DNA of 64,000 nt from NCBI RefSeq assembly GCF_020194175.1, contig NZ_JADYVX010000029.1:1-64000 (forward strand), given 5' to 3'. Under the pieces are notes generated by a model that was not told where the DNA came from, made no database searches, and saw nothing but the letters and a program-made list of their open reading frames with translations. Below are positions 34,572 to 44,219 of the stretch, piece after piece. Each line of letters begins with the position of its first letter. The stretch's first letter is position 1. The position numbers and the translations under genes are program-made. Source of the stretch: Bradyrhizobium sp. BRP22. Lineage in GTDB: Bacteria; Pseudomonadota; Alphaproteobacteria; Rhizobiales; Xanthobacteraceae.

Positions 34572-35822
34572 ATGACCATCATCCCAGGACGCCGTTTGCT
34601 TCGGTTCGCCGTGTTGCTCCTTGTGCTTGCGGGCGCCGTCTGCAGGCCAAGCGAAGTTTCCGCTCAATCGGATTCCGCGAAGGCCGTACAGGACATGTTT
34701 GCCGGCGTCACGGTGCGGCCGCCCGATGCGTTCTATGATCCGCCGGCGCAAGTGCCGGATAGGCCGGGCGCGTTGCTGCGCAGCGAGCCGCTTCGGAACG
34801 TAACACTGCCGGCCGGCATGCAGGGCTGGCGCATCCTCTATACGACCACGGTGAACGACACCACGCGTGCGACCGCCGTCGCGACCGTGTTTGCGCCGAT
34901 CGATCCGCCCGCGGGTCCACGTCCCTTGATTGCCTGGGAGCATGGCACGACTGGCCTGCAACAGAAATGCATGCCTTCGCTGATATCGGCCCCGACCTTG
35001 GGCATTCCCGCACTCGATCGGATCATCAGCGCGGGCTGGGTCATCGTCGCGACGGACTACTCATTCGCCGAGAAGGGCGGCCCGCATCCCTATCTCATCG
35101 GCGAAGGCGAGGCACGCGCCGCGCTCGATTCGGTGCGCGCCGCGCGGCAGATGTCCGAGCTCACGCTCGATGCGCGCACCGTGGTGTGGGGGCATTCGCA
35201 GGGCGGGCATGCGGCGTTGTGGACGGGCATCGTCGCTCCACGCTACGCGCCGGAGATCGAGATCGCAGGCGTTGCGGCGATCGCGCCGGGTGCGAATGTG
35301 CGGAACATCCTTGCCATGAACCAGGGGATCGACAAGCGGCTCGGCCCCTATGTCGCGCAATCCTATAGCCGCTTCTATCCCGACATTACGTTCGAGCAGG
35401 CCGTCCGTCCCGAGGCGCTCGCGGCCGCGCGCGAGATCGCTGGGCTGTGCGGCTTCCTGCCGGCGGAGGAGCCGCTGCGGGCGGCGGCGCTCACCACGAC
35501 CTTCGAAGGGCCTGCATTGGCCATACGCAGCAACGCGGCGCTTTCCGCGAGGCTGGCGCAGAACAGCGCCGATCATCAGATTCCGGCGCCTGTGGTGATC
35601 GCGCAAGGAGCCGAGGATGACGTCGTCCCGCCGGCGGCGACCGCAACCTATGTCAAGGAGCGCTGCGCCGCCGGCCAGCGGCTCGAATATTGGACTTTCG
35701 CGGGGCTGGACCACGGCATGGTGCAGCCGGGCTCGCCGCTCGAGGAGCCGCTGGTAGCATGGACCGCGGCACGCTTCGCCAACCAGCCCCTGCCGGACGG
35801 CTGTACACGCAAGTCGTTCTGA
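34572..35822 (+). CDS. Secreted lipase / alpha-beta hydrolase (LIP family)
   Basis: A 416-residue exported hydrolase: signal peptide (LLRFAVLLLVLAGAVCRPSEVSAQ), then a secretory-lipase fold with IAWEHGTTGLQQKCMPS, the nucleophile in VVWGHSQGGHAALW, an Asp in GAEDDVVPP and His in GLDHGMVQPG. The Ser-Asp-His triad is complete. It would cut extracellular esters. Start ATG at 34572, since the frame before it lacks signal-peptide character. Confidence 0.88.
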   Translation: MTIIPGRRLLRFAVLLLVLAGAVCRPSEVSAQSDSAKAVQDMFAGVTVRPPDAFYDPPAQVPDRPGALLRSEPLRNVTLPAGMQGWRILYTTTVNDTTRATAVATVFAPIDPPAGPRPLIAWEHGTTGLQQKCMPSLISAPTLGIPALDRIISAGWVIVATDYSFAEKGGPHPYLIGEGEARAALDSVRAARQMSELTLDARTVVWGHSQGGHAALWTGIVAPRYAPEIEIAGVAAIAPGANVRNILAMNQGIDKRLGPYVAQSYSRFYPDITFEQAVRPEALAAAREIAGLCGFLPAEEPLRAAALTTTFEGPALAIRSNAALSARLAQNSADHQIPAPVVIAQGAEDDVVPPAATATYVKERCAAGQRLEYWTFAGLDHGMVQPGSPLEEPLVAWTAARFANQPLPDGCTRKSF

Positions 35823-35842
35823 CTGCGTCCGCTATGGATACT

Positions 35843-35962
35843 GCGCTCCCTCCCCCGAGAGGGCTGGGGTGAGGGTATCTCCGCATTGGGACTCCCCGAG
35901 TGGAGAGAGCCCTCACCCGGCGCTACGCGCCGACCTTCCCCGCAGGCGGGGGAGGTGGAGAA
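35843..35962. repeat. Dispersed palindromic repeat (CTCCCCCGAGAGGG family)
   Basis: CTCCCCCGAGAGGGCTGGGG with GTGAGGG, then after a middle part CCCTCACCCGGCGCTACGCGC and a CCCCGCAGGCGGGGGAGG end. Inverted arms pair GGGTGAGGG with CCCTCACCC. A common extragenic repeat form in this lineage. Confidence 0.7.
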
Positions 35963-35968
35963 CCAATG

Positions 35969-36532
35969 TCAGAACCGCGTCACGATATCCGACAGCACAG
36001 GCCGCGGGCGGTCTTCGCTCGGCCGGGTCGGCTTGCCGATATGGATGAACCCGACGAGCTTCTCGTCGGGCTTCAGGCCAAGACCGTCCAGCACATCGCG
36101 GTCGAACACGAACCAGCCGGTGAGCCAGCACGCGCCATAGCCGAGCGCGGTCGCGGCGGTGAGGATGTTCATGGCGCTGGCGCCAGCCGAGAGTTCCTGC
36201 TCCCACGGCGGCACCTTCGGATGCGGCTTGGTGAAGCTGACGATGCCGATCACCAGCGGCGCATCGGTAAGCCGCCGCTTCTCGACCTCGACATCGCCCG
36301 CCGGCGCGCCCGGGTTCTTCTTTGCGAACACGCTCGCGATCACGTCGCCGGCGCGGTTGCGCGCCTCGCCTTCGAACACGATGAAGCGCCACGGCGCGAG
36401 CTTGCCGTGATCAGGCACCCGCGCGCCGATCGTCAGGATGGTCTCGAGCTCGGCCGGCGAGGGACCGGGTCCCGTCATCTCGCGCGGCTTGACCGAGCGG
36501 CGGGTCTTCAGGAGTTCAATAGCGTCGGGCAC
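35969..36532 (-). CDS. Nitroreductase-family flavoprotein (YdjA-like)
   Basis: A 187-residue FMN-binding nitroreductase. The opening PDAIELLKTRRSVKP carries the FMN phosphate Arg pair; VPDHGKLAPWRFIVFEG and the late FIHIGKPTRPSEDRPRP match the single-chain YdjA branch. It reduces nitro or quinone-like compounds with NAD(P)H. GTG at 36532 fits the usual family start; a TTG 8 codons earlier (36556) is the alternative. Confidence 0.9.
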   Translation of the reverse strand: MPDAIELLKTRRSVKPREMTGPGPSPAELETILTIGARVPDHGKLAPWRFIVFEGEARNRAGDVIASVFAKKNPGAPAGDVEVEKRRLTDAPLVIGIVSFTKPHPKVPPWEQELSAGASAMNILTAATALGYGACWLTGWFVFDRDVLDGLGLKPDEKLVGFIHIGKPTRPSEDRPRPVLSDIVTRF

Positions 36533-36634
36533 TCTTGTCTTCTTTCGTCGGAACAAAGGAAACGTTTAGCTACCATGGAGATAGGCAGGCCACGAGACGA
36601 GTGAAAGCCAGTTTAGACCGATTGTGAGCGCGGG

Positions 36635-37012
36635 CTAACGCTTTCCACCGGCCGCGCGCGGCGTCAGGCAATTGATGCTGCCGATGATGTTAGGCCCATA
36701 CTGAACGAAGCCTGTCGCGGTGGTTGGCGAATGCGGCGCCGAGATCGGCAGATAGAGATAGCAGATGGTTCCGTCGACGGGATCGCGCAGGCGCTGGATC
36801 ACGGTATCCTGCAAGGGTCCGGCAAACTGCCGCTCCAACACCATCCTGGGCAACTTCCCCCATTCCGGCGATTGCTGGTATTGCGGTGGCGCAGGTTGAA
36901 CCGGCTGTTGCTGCTGCGCGAGTGCGCTGTGCGGCAGCGCGAGAGCGAGCAGTGTGACGAGAGGACAGGAGGGGAAGCGGGGCCGCCTGGCGGCGCAATG
37001 GGTTGAAAGCAT
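36635..37012 (-). CDS. Small exported protein, hypothetical
   Basis: A 125-residue protein: signal segment (FPSCPLVTLLALALPHSALA), a Gln/Pro-rich linker (QQQQPVQPAPPQYQQ), then WGKLPRMVLERQFAGPLQDT and DPVDGTICYLYLPISA, ending with GPNIIGSINCLTPR. Similar small proteins sit near envelope genes in bradyrhizobia. It follows the adhesin gene by 16 bases on the same strand, so it may be its partner. Confidence 0.72.
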   Translation of the reverse strand: MLSTHCAARRPRFPSCPLVTLLALALPHSALAQQQQPVQPAPPQYQQSPEWGKLPRMVLERQFAGPLQDTVIQRLRDPVDGTICYLYLPISAPHSPTTATGFVQYGPNIIGSINCLTPRAAGGKR

Positions 37013-37028
37013 GCCGCTTCTAGACCAG

Positions 37029-39374
37029 CTAGAACTCCACCGCCATACCGGCGCGCCCAATATGTTCGTTGCCGCCGCCATTGGAATAGCCGCCATAGAC
37101 CACGGTCGGAACACCGATGTTGAGCCGGTGCGAAATGCCGATGCCGACGCCTGTCTCACCGCGATAATAGCCGGTGTTGACCGCGACCGTGGTCTTGCCT
37201 GGCGCCGACGGCATCAACACCGGCGCGGTCGCGACCGCGGCGACGATGCCGCGCCTCGCCTCACGCTGGTTGCCGATGATCTGGTTCTGCAATCCTCCCA
37301 GCTGCGACTGGAAGCCGGCGACGGCCGACTGCAGCTGACCGACATTGACGGCGTCACTTGGATTGACACCAGCGGCAACATTGGTCAGCCGCCGCTCATT
37401 GCCGGTTGAGCCGAAGGATACCGTGTTGGCGGCGTTGTTGGTCGAACCTGACCCGATTGCGACCGAATTGGCGGCGGTGGCGGATGCATTGGTCCCGAGG
37501 GCGGCGGAATTCGCGCCGGTTGCCACGGCGCCGTCGCCAAACGCCGCGCCGCCATTGCCGGCGGAAGCGGCCGCGCCGACCGCGATCGAGCCTGTTGCCA
37601 CTGCACCCGTGCCGATGGCGATGGCGTTGGTGCCGGTCGACGAAGAGTTGAATCCGATCGCTATCGCGCCGGCTTGCGTCGCCTGGGCGCTGCTGCCGAG
37701 CGCAATAGCATTGGTTCCGGATGCATTGGCCGCCGCGCCCGAGCTATTCACCTTCATGTACTGGGTTGTTGCGGACAGGCCTGCGATCGTCGAATTGATC
37801 GACGCGATGTCGCTCGTGTTGGTTGCGACCTGACCGCTCAAAGCGGCCACGCTCTGGTTAGTGGCGTAGAGCTGGCTGCCGTTGACCGCATCGGTGCTGG
37901 TGGCGGTCACGGCGCCAGCGGCGACGCCCGTGACGGTACGATTGCCCGAGGTCCCCGAAACGTCCACGACTGTGCCGGCTGTGCCGGCGCCGACAGTGAT
38001 GGGCGCGGCCGACGAGCTTTGCTGCACCAGTCCGATCGTGCCGTTGTTGATCTGGGTCTGCAGATTGTTGACTCTGGTGTTGGTATTTCCCAGTGCGGTA
38101 TTCACTGCAGAGAACGCACTGCCCACGTTGTTATAGGCTATGCCCAGGATCGTATAACTCGGCGCCACCAACTGGCCAGAACCGTCCAGCGTGGTTCCAA
38201 ACGCTGCCGCCACGCGCTGATTGGCGGTGTAGAGCTGGCCGCCGTTGATGGCATCCGTAGAACCGGACGAGATCGTGCCGCTGGCGAGGTTGACCAGCTT
38301 TCGCTCATTGCCGACCGCGCCGATCGACACGGTGTCGTCGGTGTTGGCGACCGAATTCGTGCCTAACGCCACAGCATTGGTCGCAGTCGCTTGTGCGCCC
38401 TTGCCGATCGCGGCTGCGTTGGTGCCGCTCGCCAGCGTACCGGCGCCAAGTGCGCTGCTGTCCGAGCCGGTAGCCTGCGCATTGGCCCCAATCGCGGTGG
38501 AGTTGCTCCCGTTGGCTGCGCTGTTGTAGCCAAGAGCTGTTGCCAAGATGGCGCTCGTTTCGGCGGAAGTCCCGATAGCGGTAGAGTACTGGACATTGGC
38601 TTGTGCTTGATAGCCCATCACCGTGGCTCCATCAGCATTCGCATGAGCTTCGTGGCCCACAGCGGTGCTTGCAGTCGCATTGGCCTGGGCCAGGTTTCCG
38701 ACGGCCACGGAATCGCCCTGTCCAGTTCCCGTACCGGCCTGTGCCTGGGTGCCAATAGCCAGGGTGTAATCTCCGCCGGCAATGGAATTGGAGCCGACGG
38801 CAATGCTGGAGAAGCCGCTTGCCAGCGATTGGGCACCCAGTGCGGTTGAGCCGGTACCGCTGGCAGTGGCGAGATAGCCGTATGCCGCAGCCTGAACGCC
38901 GGTGGCGCTGCTCGACGCCCCGAAAGCTGACGCCTGTTCTGCCGCGAAGCTCGAGACGCCAAACGCAGACGCTTGCTGTGCGTTGGCCTTGCTGGAATTA
39001 CCCACGGCGGTGGCGTCGCTGCCGGTGGCGCTGCTCTTTGTCCCTATCGCTGAGGCGTTGGTCCCTGTGGCGTTCGCCTGAAAGCCGATCGCGACGCTGT
39101 TCGTCGCCGTGGCGCTGGATTGGTATCCGACTGCCGTGCTGTTTGAAGCTGTAGCGGACGCCTGATCACCGCAGGCCAAGGCACCGGAAGCGGACGCGGT
39201 GCCGCCACCGACAGACAGGTCGCAGGCGGATTGGCCGCGGGCGGATTCGGGAACCATGAGGGCGGCACATGCGGTCGCGGCCAGCGAGAGGAGGACGACT
39301 GGCGCCAGGGCCTTCCGCCGAAACTCGGCGAAGGCCTGCAAAGGTCCAATACTTTCCTCCTCACCCGGCGACAT
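37029..39374 (-). CDS. Trimeric autotransporter adhesin (YadA/Hia type)
   Basis: A 781-residue surface adhesin. Extended signal peptide (FRRKALAPVVLLSLAATACA), then a head built of many 14-residue Hep/Hag-like repeats (S-A-x-G-x-x-S-x-A-x-G-x-x-A style, e.g. NSVAIGFQANATGTNASAIG), neck motifs with RKLVNLASG and RRLTNVAAG followed by DA(I/V)N, stalk helices and a C-terminal YadA anchor (from about 715) ending AGMAVEF, the terminal Phe being expected. Length is in range for the family. It would form a trimeric outer-membrane fibre. ATG at 39374 follows GGGGG. Confidence 0.94.
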   Translation of the reverse strand: MSPGEEESIGPLQAFAEFRRKALAPVVLLSLAATACAALMVPESARGQSACDLSVGGGTASASGALACGDQASATASNSTAVGYQSSATATNSVAIGFQANATGTNASAIGTKSSATGSDATAVGNSSKANAQQASAFGVSSFAAEQASAFGASSSATGVQAAAYGYLATASGTGSTALGAQSLASGFSSIAVGSNSIAGGDYTLAIGTQAQAGTGTGQGDSVAVGNLAQANATASTAVGHEAHANADGATVMGYQAQANVQYSTAIGTSAETSAILATALGYNSAANGSNSTAIGANAQATGSDSSALGAGTLASGTNAAAIGKGAQATATNAVALGTNSVANTDDTVSIGAVGNERKLVNLASGTISSGSTDAINGGQLYTANQRVAAAFGTTLDGSGQLVAPSYTILGIAYNNVGSAFSAVNTALGNTNTRVNNLQTQINNGTIGLVQQSSSAAPITVGAGTAGTVVDVSGTSGNRTVTGVAAGAVTATSTDAVNGSQLYATNQSVAALSGQVATNTSDIASINSTIAGLSATTQYMKVNSSGAAANASGTNAIALGSSAQATQAGAIAIGFNSSSTGTNAIAIGTGAVATGSIAVGAAASAGNGGAAFGDGAVATGANSAALGTNASATAANSVAIGSGSTNNAANTVSFGSTGNERRLTNVAAGVNPSDAVNVGQLQSAVAGFQSQLGGLQNQIIGNQREARRGIVAAVATAPVLMPSAPGKTTVAVNTGYYRGETGVGIGISHRLNIGVPTVVYGGYSNGGGNEHIGRAGMAVEF

Positions 39375-39503
39375 TTTACCCCCAATCCTCGCGCTATCTC
39401 TCGGAGAGCAAGGCGGGCGCCGCAATTGTGAAAAATTGGGCGGATTGTTAATACATGGGCCGGACTGTCCGTTCGGTCCGCTTGGAATTGCTTGCCGAAT
39501 TGA
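39375..39503. promoter_or_regulatory. Divergent promoter region between adhesin and helix-turn-helix gene
   Basis: Only about 130 bases separate the two starts, so both promoters overlap here. AT-rich parts (AAAAATTGGGCGGATTGTTAA near 39432) are candidate core elements. No clear operator palindrome is visible. Confidence 0.4.
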
Positions 39504-40412
39504 ATGCCCGACCGCGCGCCGTCACTTTCTCAAGACTCCATTACCTCGTTGCGCAGCCATCCGCGCTTTCCGATCGCGATGCGCGAGGCGGCGCAGTGCC
39601 TGATCCCGATGTACCGCAGCGATCGGCTGCTCAACGCGCTGATGGGTGATCGCGCGCGGTCGGTATTCGCGCATCTTGCACTGCTGCTGCACTACCGAAA
39701 TACGGACAATGGCGCGCCGGGCCTGACCGTCGGCGCGATGAAGGATCTCTGCGTGCAACTCGATCTCTGCAGCCGCGGCCGCTGCGAGGCGATGCTGGCC
39801 TTGATGCGCGTCGGCGGTTTCCTTGTCAGCGGGCAGAGCCAGGACCGCCGTCGTCGCCCGCTGCAGCCGACCGAGAAACTATTCGCACTGCACCGCGAAC
39901 GATGGGGCAGCCACTACGGGGCGATGCGGCACGTCCTGCCGCGCGCGGCGCACTGGCGCACCGCGCTTATCGATGAGCCTGATTTCCTGAAGCAACTCAT
40001 CCTTGCGCTCGGCGAGAAATTCGTCGCAGGGTTCCGTCTGCTCGACAGCAACCCAAGCCTTGGGCCTTTTGCCGAGCGCAATGCGGGGATGCTGATCTTG
40101 TTCAGCCTGGCACTCGGGGGCGCGGACGGCGGATCGTTTCCCGCGCGCAAGCCGGTGACGCTTTCAATCAACGCGCTGGCGACGACCTTCTCGGTGTCGC
40201 GCAAACATGTGCTGATCCTGTTGCGCGACGCCGAAGCGGAACAGCTCCTCGTCCGCGGCGGGCCGGCTAACAATGAGGTCACCATCCTGCCGCGCGGGCG
40301 CGACGGCCTCGAGATATTCTTCGCGCGGCTGTTCCTCTATTTCGCCGAGGGCGCGGCCGACGCCGAGCGCGCGTTGGCAGGATGCGCGCGCTCGACGGTG
40401 CCGGTGAGCTGA
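39504..40412 (+). CDS. Helix-turn-helix-type regulator beside the adhesin gene, hypothetical
   Basis: A 302-residue soluble protein without a named family. Two winged-helix-like parts: residues about 48-110 (LTVGAMKDLCVQLDLCSRGR, then a helix CEAMLALMRVGGFL) and 210-265 (LSINALATTFSVSRKHVLIL, LLRDAEAEQLL). The SVSRKHVLILLRDAE part looks like a recognition helix. Divergent from the adhesin gene, a typical layout for a local regulator, so control of the adhesin is the guess. Confidence 0.65.
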   Translation: MPDRAPSLSQDSITSLRSHPRFPIAMREAAQCLIPMYRSDRLLNALMGDRARSVFAHLALLLHYRNTDNGAPGLTVGAMKDLCVQLDLCSRGRCEAMLALMRVGGFLVSGQSQDRRRRPLQPTEKLFALHRERWGSHYGAMRHVLPRAAHWRTALIDEPDFLKQLILALGEKFVAGFRLLDSNPSLGPFAERNAGMLILFSLALGGADGGSFPARKPVTLSINALATTFSVSRKHVLILLRDAEAEQLLVRGGPANNEVTILPRGRDGLEIFFARLFLYFAEGAADAERALAGCARSTVPVS

Positions 40413-40415
40413 CAC

Positions 40416-42464
40416 TTAGCTAAGGCTGCGCGCCCTCTTGATGTCCGGCGGCGTCGCCTCGTCGACCAGCGCGGCGAGCGCTTCATCCGTCGGCATCACC
40501 GTCTGGCGCTCGCTGCCGAGCCGGCGGACTGAGACCGAATGGGTCTCGGCCTCCTTCTTGCCGACCACGAGCAGCGCCGGGATCTTGGCCAGCGAATGCT
40601 CGCGGACCTTGTAGTTGATCTTCTCGTTGCGCAGGTCGATGTCGACCCGCAGGCCGGCGCGCCGCGCCGCCGCCACCACCTGCTTGGCATATTCATCGGC
40701 CTCGGAGGTGATGGTGGTGACGACCACCTGCAACGGCGCCAGCCACAGCGGGAAGTTTCCGGCAAAGTGCTCGATCAGGATGCCGATGAAGCGCTCCATC
40801 GAGCCGCAGATCGCGCGGTGCACCATCACCGGCGCCTTCTTCGAGCCGTCATGGTCGATGTAGAACGCGCCGAACCGTTCCGGCAGGTTGAAGTCGACCT
40901 GCGTGGTGCCGCACTGCCAGTCGCGGCCGATGGCGTCGCGCAGCACATATTCGAATTTCGGGCCGTAGAACGCGCCTTCGCCCGGGTTGATCGCGGTCTT
41001 GATCTTCTGGTTGTGGCCCTGCGCCTCGATCTGCGACAGCACGGTCGCCATCACGCGCTCGGCATGGTCCCACATCGCGTCGGTGCCGACGCGCTTCTCC
41101 GGCCTCGTCGAGAGTTTGACCGTGAGTTCGCCCTCGAAGCCGAAATCGGCATAGGTCGACAGGATCAGGTCGTTGATCTTCAGGCACTCGTCGGCAAGCT
41201 GTTCCTCGGTGCAGAACACATGCGCATCGTCCTGGGTGAAGCCGCGCACGCGCATCAGCCCGTGCATCGCCCCCGACGGCTCATAGCGATGCACGATGCC
41301 GAATTCAGCAAGCCGCAAGGGCAGGTCGCGGTAGCTCTTCAGGCCATGCTTGAAGATCTGCACATGGCCCGGACAGTTCATCGGCTTCAGCGCGAACCAC
41401 CGCTTGTCCTCGGCCTCGTCGCCGGCGGACTGCGCCGCGAACATGTTCTCGCGGTACCAGTCCCAATGGCCGGAGGTCTCCCACAGCGCCTTGTCGAGGA
41501 TCTGCGGCGCGTTGACCTCCTGGTAGTCGCCGGCGAGGCGGCGGCGCATATAGGCGATCAGCTGCTGGAAGATGGTCCAGCCCTTCGGGTGCCAGAACAC
41601 CACGCCCGGCCCTTCCTCCTGGAAGTGGAACAGGTCGAGCTCGCGGCCGAGCTTGCGGTGGTCGCGCTTCTCGGCTTCCTCGATCTGCTTCAGGTAGGCG
41701 TCGAGATCGTCCTGCTTCGCGAACGCCGTGCCGTAGATGCGGGTCAGCATCGGATTGTTGGAATCGCCGCGCCAATAGGCGCCCGCGACCTTCATCAATT
41801 TGAAGGCGTTGCCGATCTTCCCCGTCGAGGTCATGTGGGGACCGCGGCAGAGATCGAACCAGTCGCCCTGGAAATAGATCTTGATGGGCTCGTCGCCGGG
41901 AATTGCGTCGACCAGTTCGACCTTGAACGCCTCGCCCTTGTCGCGGAACACCTCCTTGGCCTTCTCGCGCGACCAGACTTCCTTGGTGAAGGGTTTGTCG
42001 CGCGCGATGATCTCGCGCATCTTCTTTTCGATGGCGGCAAAATCTTCCGGGGTGAACGGCTCGTTGCGGAAGAAGTCGTAGTAGAAGCCGTTCTCGATCA
42101 CGGGTCCGATCGTCACCTGTGTGCCCGGCCACAGCGACTGCACGGCTTCCGCCAGCACATGGGCGCAATCATGCCGGATCAGTTCCAGCGCGCGCTTATC
42201 GTCGCGCGAGATCAGCTCGATCTTCGCGTCGTCCGTGAGGGGATCGTTGAGGTCATGCAGAACGCCATCCAGCGCCATCGCCACGGTGCGCTTGGCCAGC
42301 GAGGGCGAAATGCCCTGGGCGATATCGAGCCCGGTGATATTCCTGGGAAATTCGCATTTCGCCCCGTCGGGGAAGGTGAGGGTGACTTTCTCGACCGGCT
42401 GGGCGGGCTTGAGATTGGCGATGCTGTACTGGAATCCAGACTCGGATTTGCGCTCGTCGGGCAT
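40416..42464 (-). CDS. thrS: Threonyl-tRNA synthetase
   Basis: A 682-residue class II synthetase: TGS domain (FPDGAKCEFPRNITGLD), second additional/editing domain (HDCAHVLAEAVQ), class II core (motif 2 RYEPSGAMHGLMRVRGFTQD, motif 3 near GSMERFIGILIEHF) and anticodon-binding domain (VVVTTITSEADEYA). Charges tRNA-Thr. The first ATG after CAGGAGAATGAC is 42464; a further 48-codon extension is not typical. It converges with the regulator gene with 3 bases between stops. Confidence 0.98.
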   Translation of the reverse strand: MPDERKSESGFQYSIANLKPAQPVEKVTLTFPDGAKCEFPRNITGLDIAQGISPSLAKRTVAMALDGVLHDLNDPLTDDAKIELISRDDKRALELIRHDCAHVLAEAVQSLWPGTQVTIGPVIENGFYYDFFRNEPFTPEDFAAIEKKMREIIARDKPFTKEVWSREKAKEVFRDKGEAFKVELVDAIPGDEPIKIYFQGDWFDLCRGPHMTSTGKIGNAFKLMKVAGAYWRGDSNNPMLTRIYGTAFAKQDDLDAYLKQIEEAEKRDHRKLGRELDLFHFQEEGPGVVFWHPKGWTIFQQLIAYMRRRLAGDYQEVNAPQILDKALWETSGHWDWYRENMFAAQSAGDEAEDKRWFALKPMNCPGHVQIFKHGLKSYRDLPLRLAEFGIVHRYEPSGAMHGLMRVRGFTQDDAHVFCTEEQLADECLKINDLILSTYADFGFEGELTVKLSTRPEKRVGTDAMWDHAERVMATVLSQIEAQGHNQKIKTAINPGEGAFYGPKFEYVLRDAIGRDWQCGTTQVDFNLPERFGAFYIDHDGSKKAPVMVHRAICGSMERFIGILIEHFAGNFPLWLAPLQVVVTTITSEADEYAKQVVAAARRAGLRVDIDLRNEKINYKVREHSLAKIPALLVVGKKEAETHSVSVRRLGSERQTVMPTDEALAALVDEATPPDIKRARSLS

Positions 42465-42710
42465 GTCATTCTCCTGTAGCTCACTCCTGCGAACGAACGC
42501 AGGTAAGCGGAAAGCAGCGATATAGCAGGGGATTCCGCCGACGCAATCCGGCAATATCAAGAAATCGGCGAGGAATTGACTTGGCCGCTCTGGCCGCAGG
42601 ACGTTCAATTGCTATGTATCAACAGATCTTCGGTCGTGATCTCCGCCGCCGAGGTTTGGCTTGCAAATGCGGCCTTTTCTTCCTCGCCCGGCTGGTTTAC
42701 ATGCATTTGC

Positions 42711-43880
42711 ATGAAAATGATGCCCGCGACAGGCCGCTTCGCGCCCACGTCTCTCATGCTTGGAAACATCGTCACCGGCTGCTCCGTGCTGGCGCCGGCG
42801 GGGATGCTTCCGGAACTGTCTGGCGCGCTGGACGTCTCGATCCACGCCGCAGGACTCCTGATCACCTTCGGTGCGATGGTCTTGTGCATCGGCTCGCCCC
42901 TGACCGCATGGCTGACCAGCCGCGTCGATCGCCGCACCTTGCTCGGCGTGACGCTTGCGGTGCTTACGGTTACCAATCTCGCGTCTGCGCTTGCGCCTGA
43001 TTACGTGAGCCTTCTTCTCATTCGCCTTCTCATGCTGGCGATCGGCGCACTCTATACGCCGCAGGCGGCCGGCACGAGCGCGCTGATCGTGCCGGCCGAG
43101 CGGCGCGGCTCGACCATCGCCTACATCTTCCTCGGCTGGTCGCTGGCGGCTGCGGTCGGATTGCCGCTGATCACCTTCATCGCGAGCCATTACGGCTTTC
43201 GCGCCGCCTATGGCGCGATCGCGCTGGTCGGCGGCGTGAGCTGCGTGCTGCTGTTGTGGCGATTGCCGTGCGGATTGCTCGGGGCGCCGGTCGATCTGAA
43301 GACCTGGGTCGAACTTGGCCGCAACCGGATGGTGCTCGTGCTGCTGGCGATCACGACGCTGCAGATGGCCGGGCAGTTCGTGGTGTTCACCTTCATGGGA
43401 CCGCTGCTTGCAAGATTGACCGGCGCCGGCCCCAACGCCATCGGGCTCGTGTTCGGCATCTACGGCGTCTGCGGCTTCATTGGCGTCATGATCGCGACCC
43501 GCATCGTCGATTCCTGGGGGCCATATCGCGCGTCGGTGCTGTTCACCACGCTGATGCTGACCGGCCTTTCCGGATGGGCGTTGAGCGCAGGCATCTATGC
43601 GCTGATGGCCGGTTCGGTGGCGCTCTGGGGGCTCGGCTTTGCCTCCGCCAATTCGATGCAGCAGGTGCGGCTGGTTGCGGCGGCGCCGGCGCTTGCATCG
43701 GCGTCGGTATCGCTCAACACCTCGGTGCTCTATATCGGGCAGGCGATTGGCTCGGCGATTGGCGGCGCGCTGTTCGCGCACGGCTGGCTGCACGGCACAG
43801 GCTATGTCTGCGCGGCTTTCCTCGCGTCGGCCCTCATGATCATCGTGCTGACGAGGCCGCGTCGCGCGGCGGCGGAGTAA
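42711..43880 (+). CDS. Major facilitator superfamily transporter
   Basis: About 389 residues with 11-12 hydrophobic segments. The MFS loop 2-3 motif appears as SPLTAWLTSRVDRRTLLG and the second half has GIYGVCGFIGVMIATRIVDSWG. Likely a drug/H+ antiporter-type exporter (DHA1 style). Start uncertain: in-frame ATG at 42711 (and 42717, 42720) lacks a strong ribosome site, and the frame is open from 42576. Confidence 0.87.
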   Translation: MKMMPATGRFAPTSLMLGNIVTGCSVLAPAGMLPELSGALDVSIHAAGLLITFGAMVLCIGSPLTAWLTSRVDRRTLLGVTLAVLTVTNLASALAPDYVSLLLIRLLMLAIGALYTPQAAGTSALIVPAERRGSTIAYIFLGWSLAAAVGLPLITFIASHYGFRAAYGAIALVGGVSCVLLLWRLPCGLLGAPVDLKTWVELGRNRMVLVLLAITTLQMAGQFVVFTFMGPLLARLTGAGPNAIGLVFGIYGVCGFIGVMIATRIVDSWGPYRASVLFTTLMLTGLSGWALSAGIYALMAGSVALWGLGFASANSMQQVRLVAAAPALASASVSLNTSVLYIGQAIGSAIGGALFAHGWLHGTGYVCAAFLASALMIIVLTRPRRAAAE

Positions 43881-44100
43881 TAAGCTAAATCAGACCGCTC
43901 GCGTCCGAGCGTTCTTGCACAACCAAGACCCGAAGCGGACACATTCGTCGCTGAGAGCGCCGCATCAGGATAGTTGGATGATCGGCACGCGTTCGTCTGC
44001 GCGCCTGTTCGCGAGGCGTGAACTGCGAACCAGATCCGAATTTTGCTTCCTTGATGTGACGCGGCGAGCCAGAGGCATAAGCGGAGACGCTTTGCGCGAA

Positions 44101-44199
44101 ATGCGCAATAAATCTTGAATGCTGCGTGATATGAGCATATATGGCCAGAGTTTGCTCGTTTTTATTGGTAAAAATGCGCAAAATTGTCCGATATGCGCA
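44101..44199. promoter_or_regulatory. Candidate DeoR-type operator repeats upstream of the acid-sugar cluster
   Basis: Three direct copies of ATGCGCA at 44101-44107, 44174-44180 and 44193-44199, the last two 19 bases apart and just before the permease start. The rest of the 43881-44219 gap has no gene. A DeoR-family regulator ends the cluster, and such proteins often bind direct repeats. Confidence 0.45.
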
Positions 44200-44219
44200 T
44201 TGCGCGGGAGAAAACAGAA

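Noticed and set aside
40539..42479. A 646-codon plus-strand frame opposite thrS
   Set aside because: Antisense shadow of a synthetase gene with all motifs intact; no ribosome site or family pattern.
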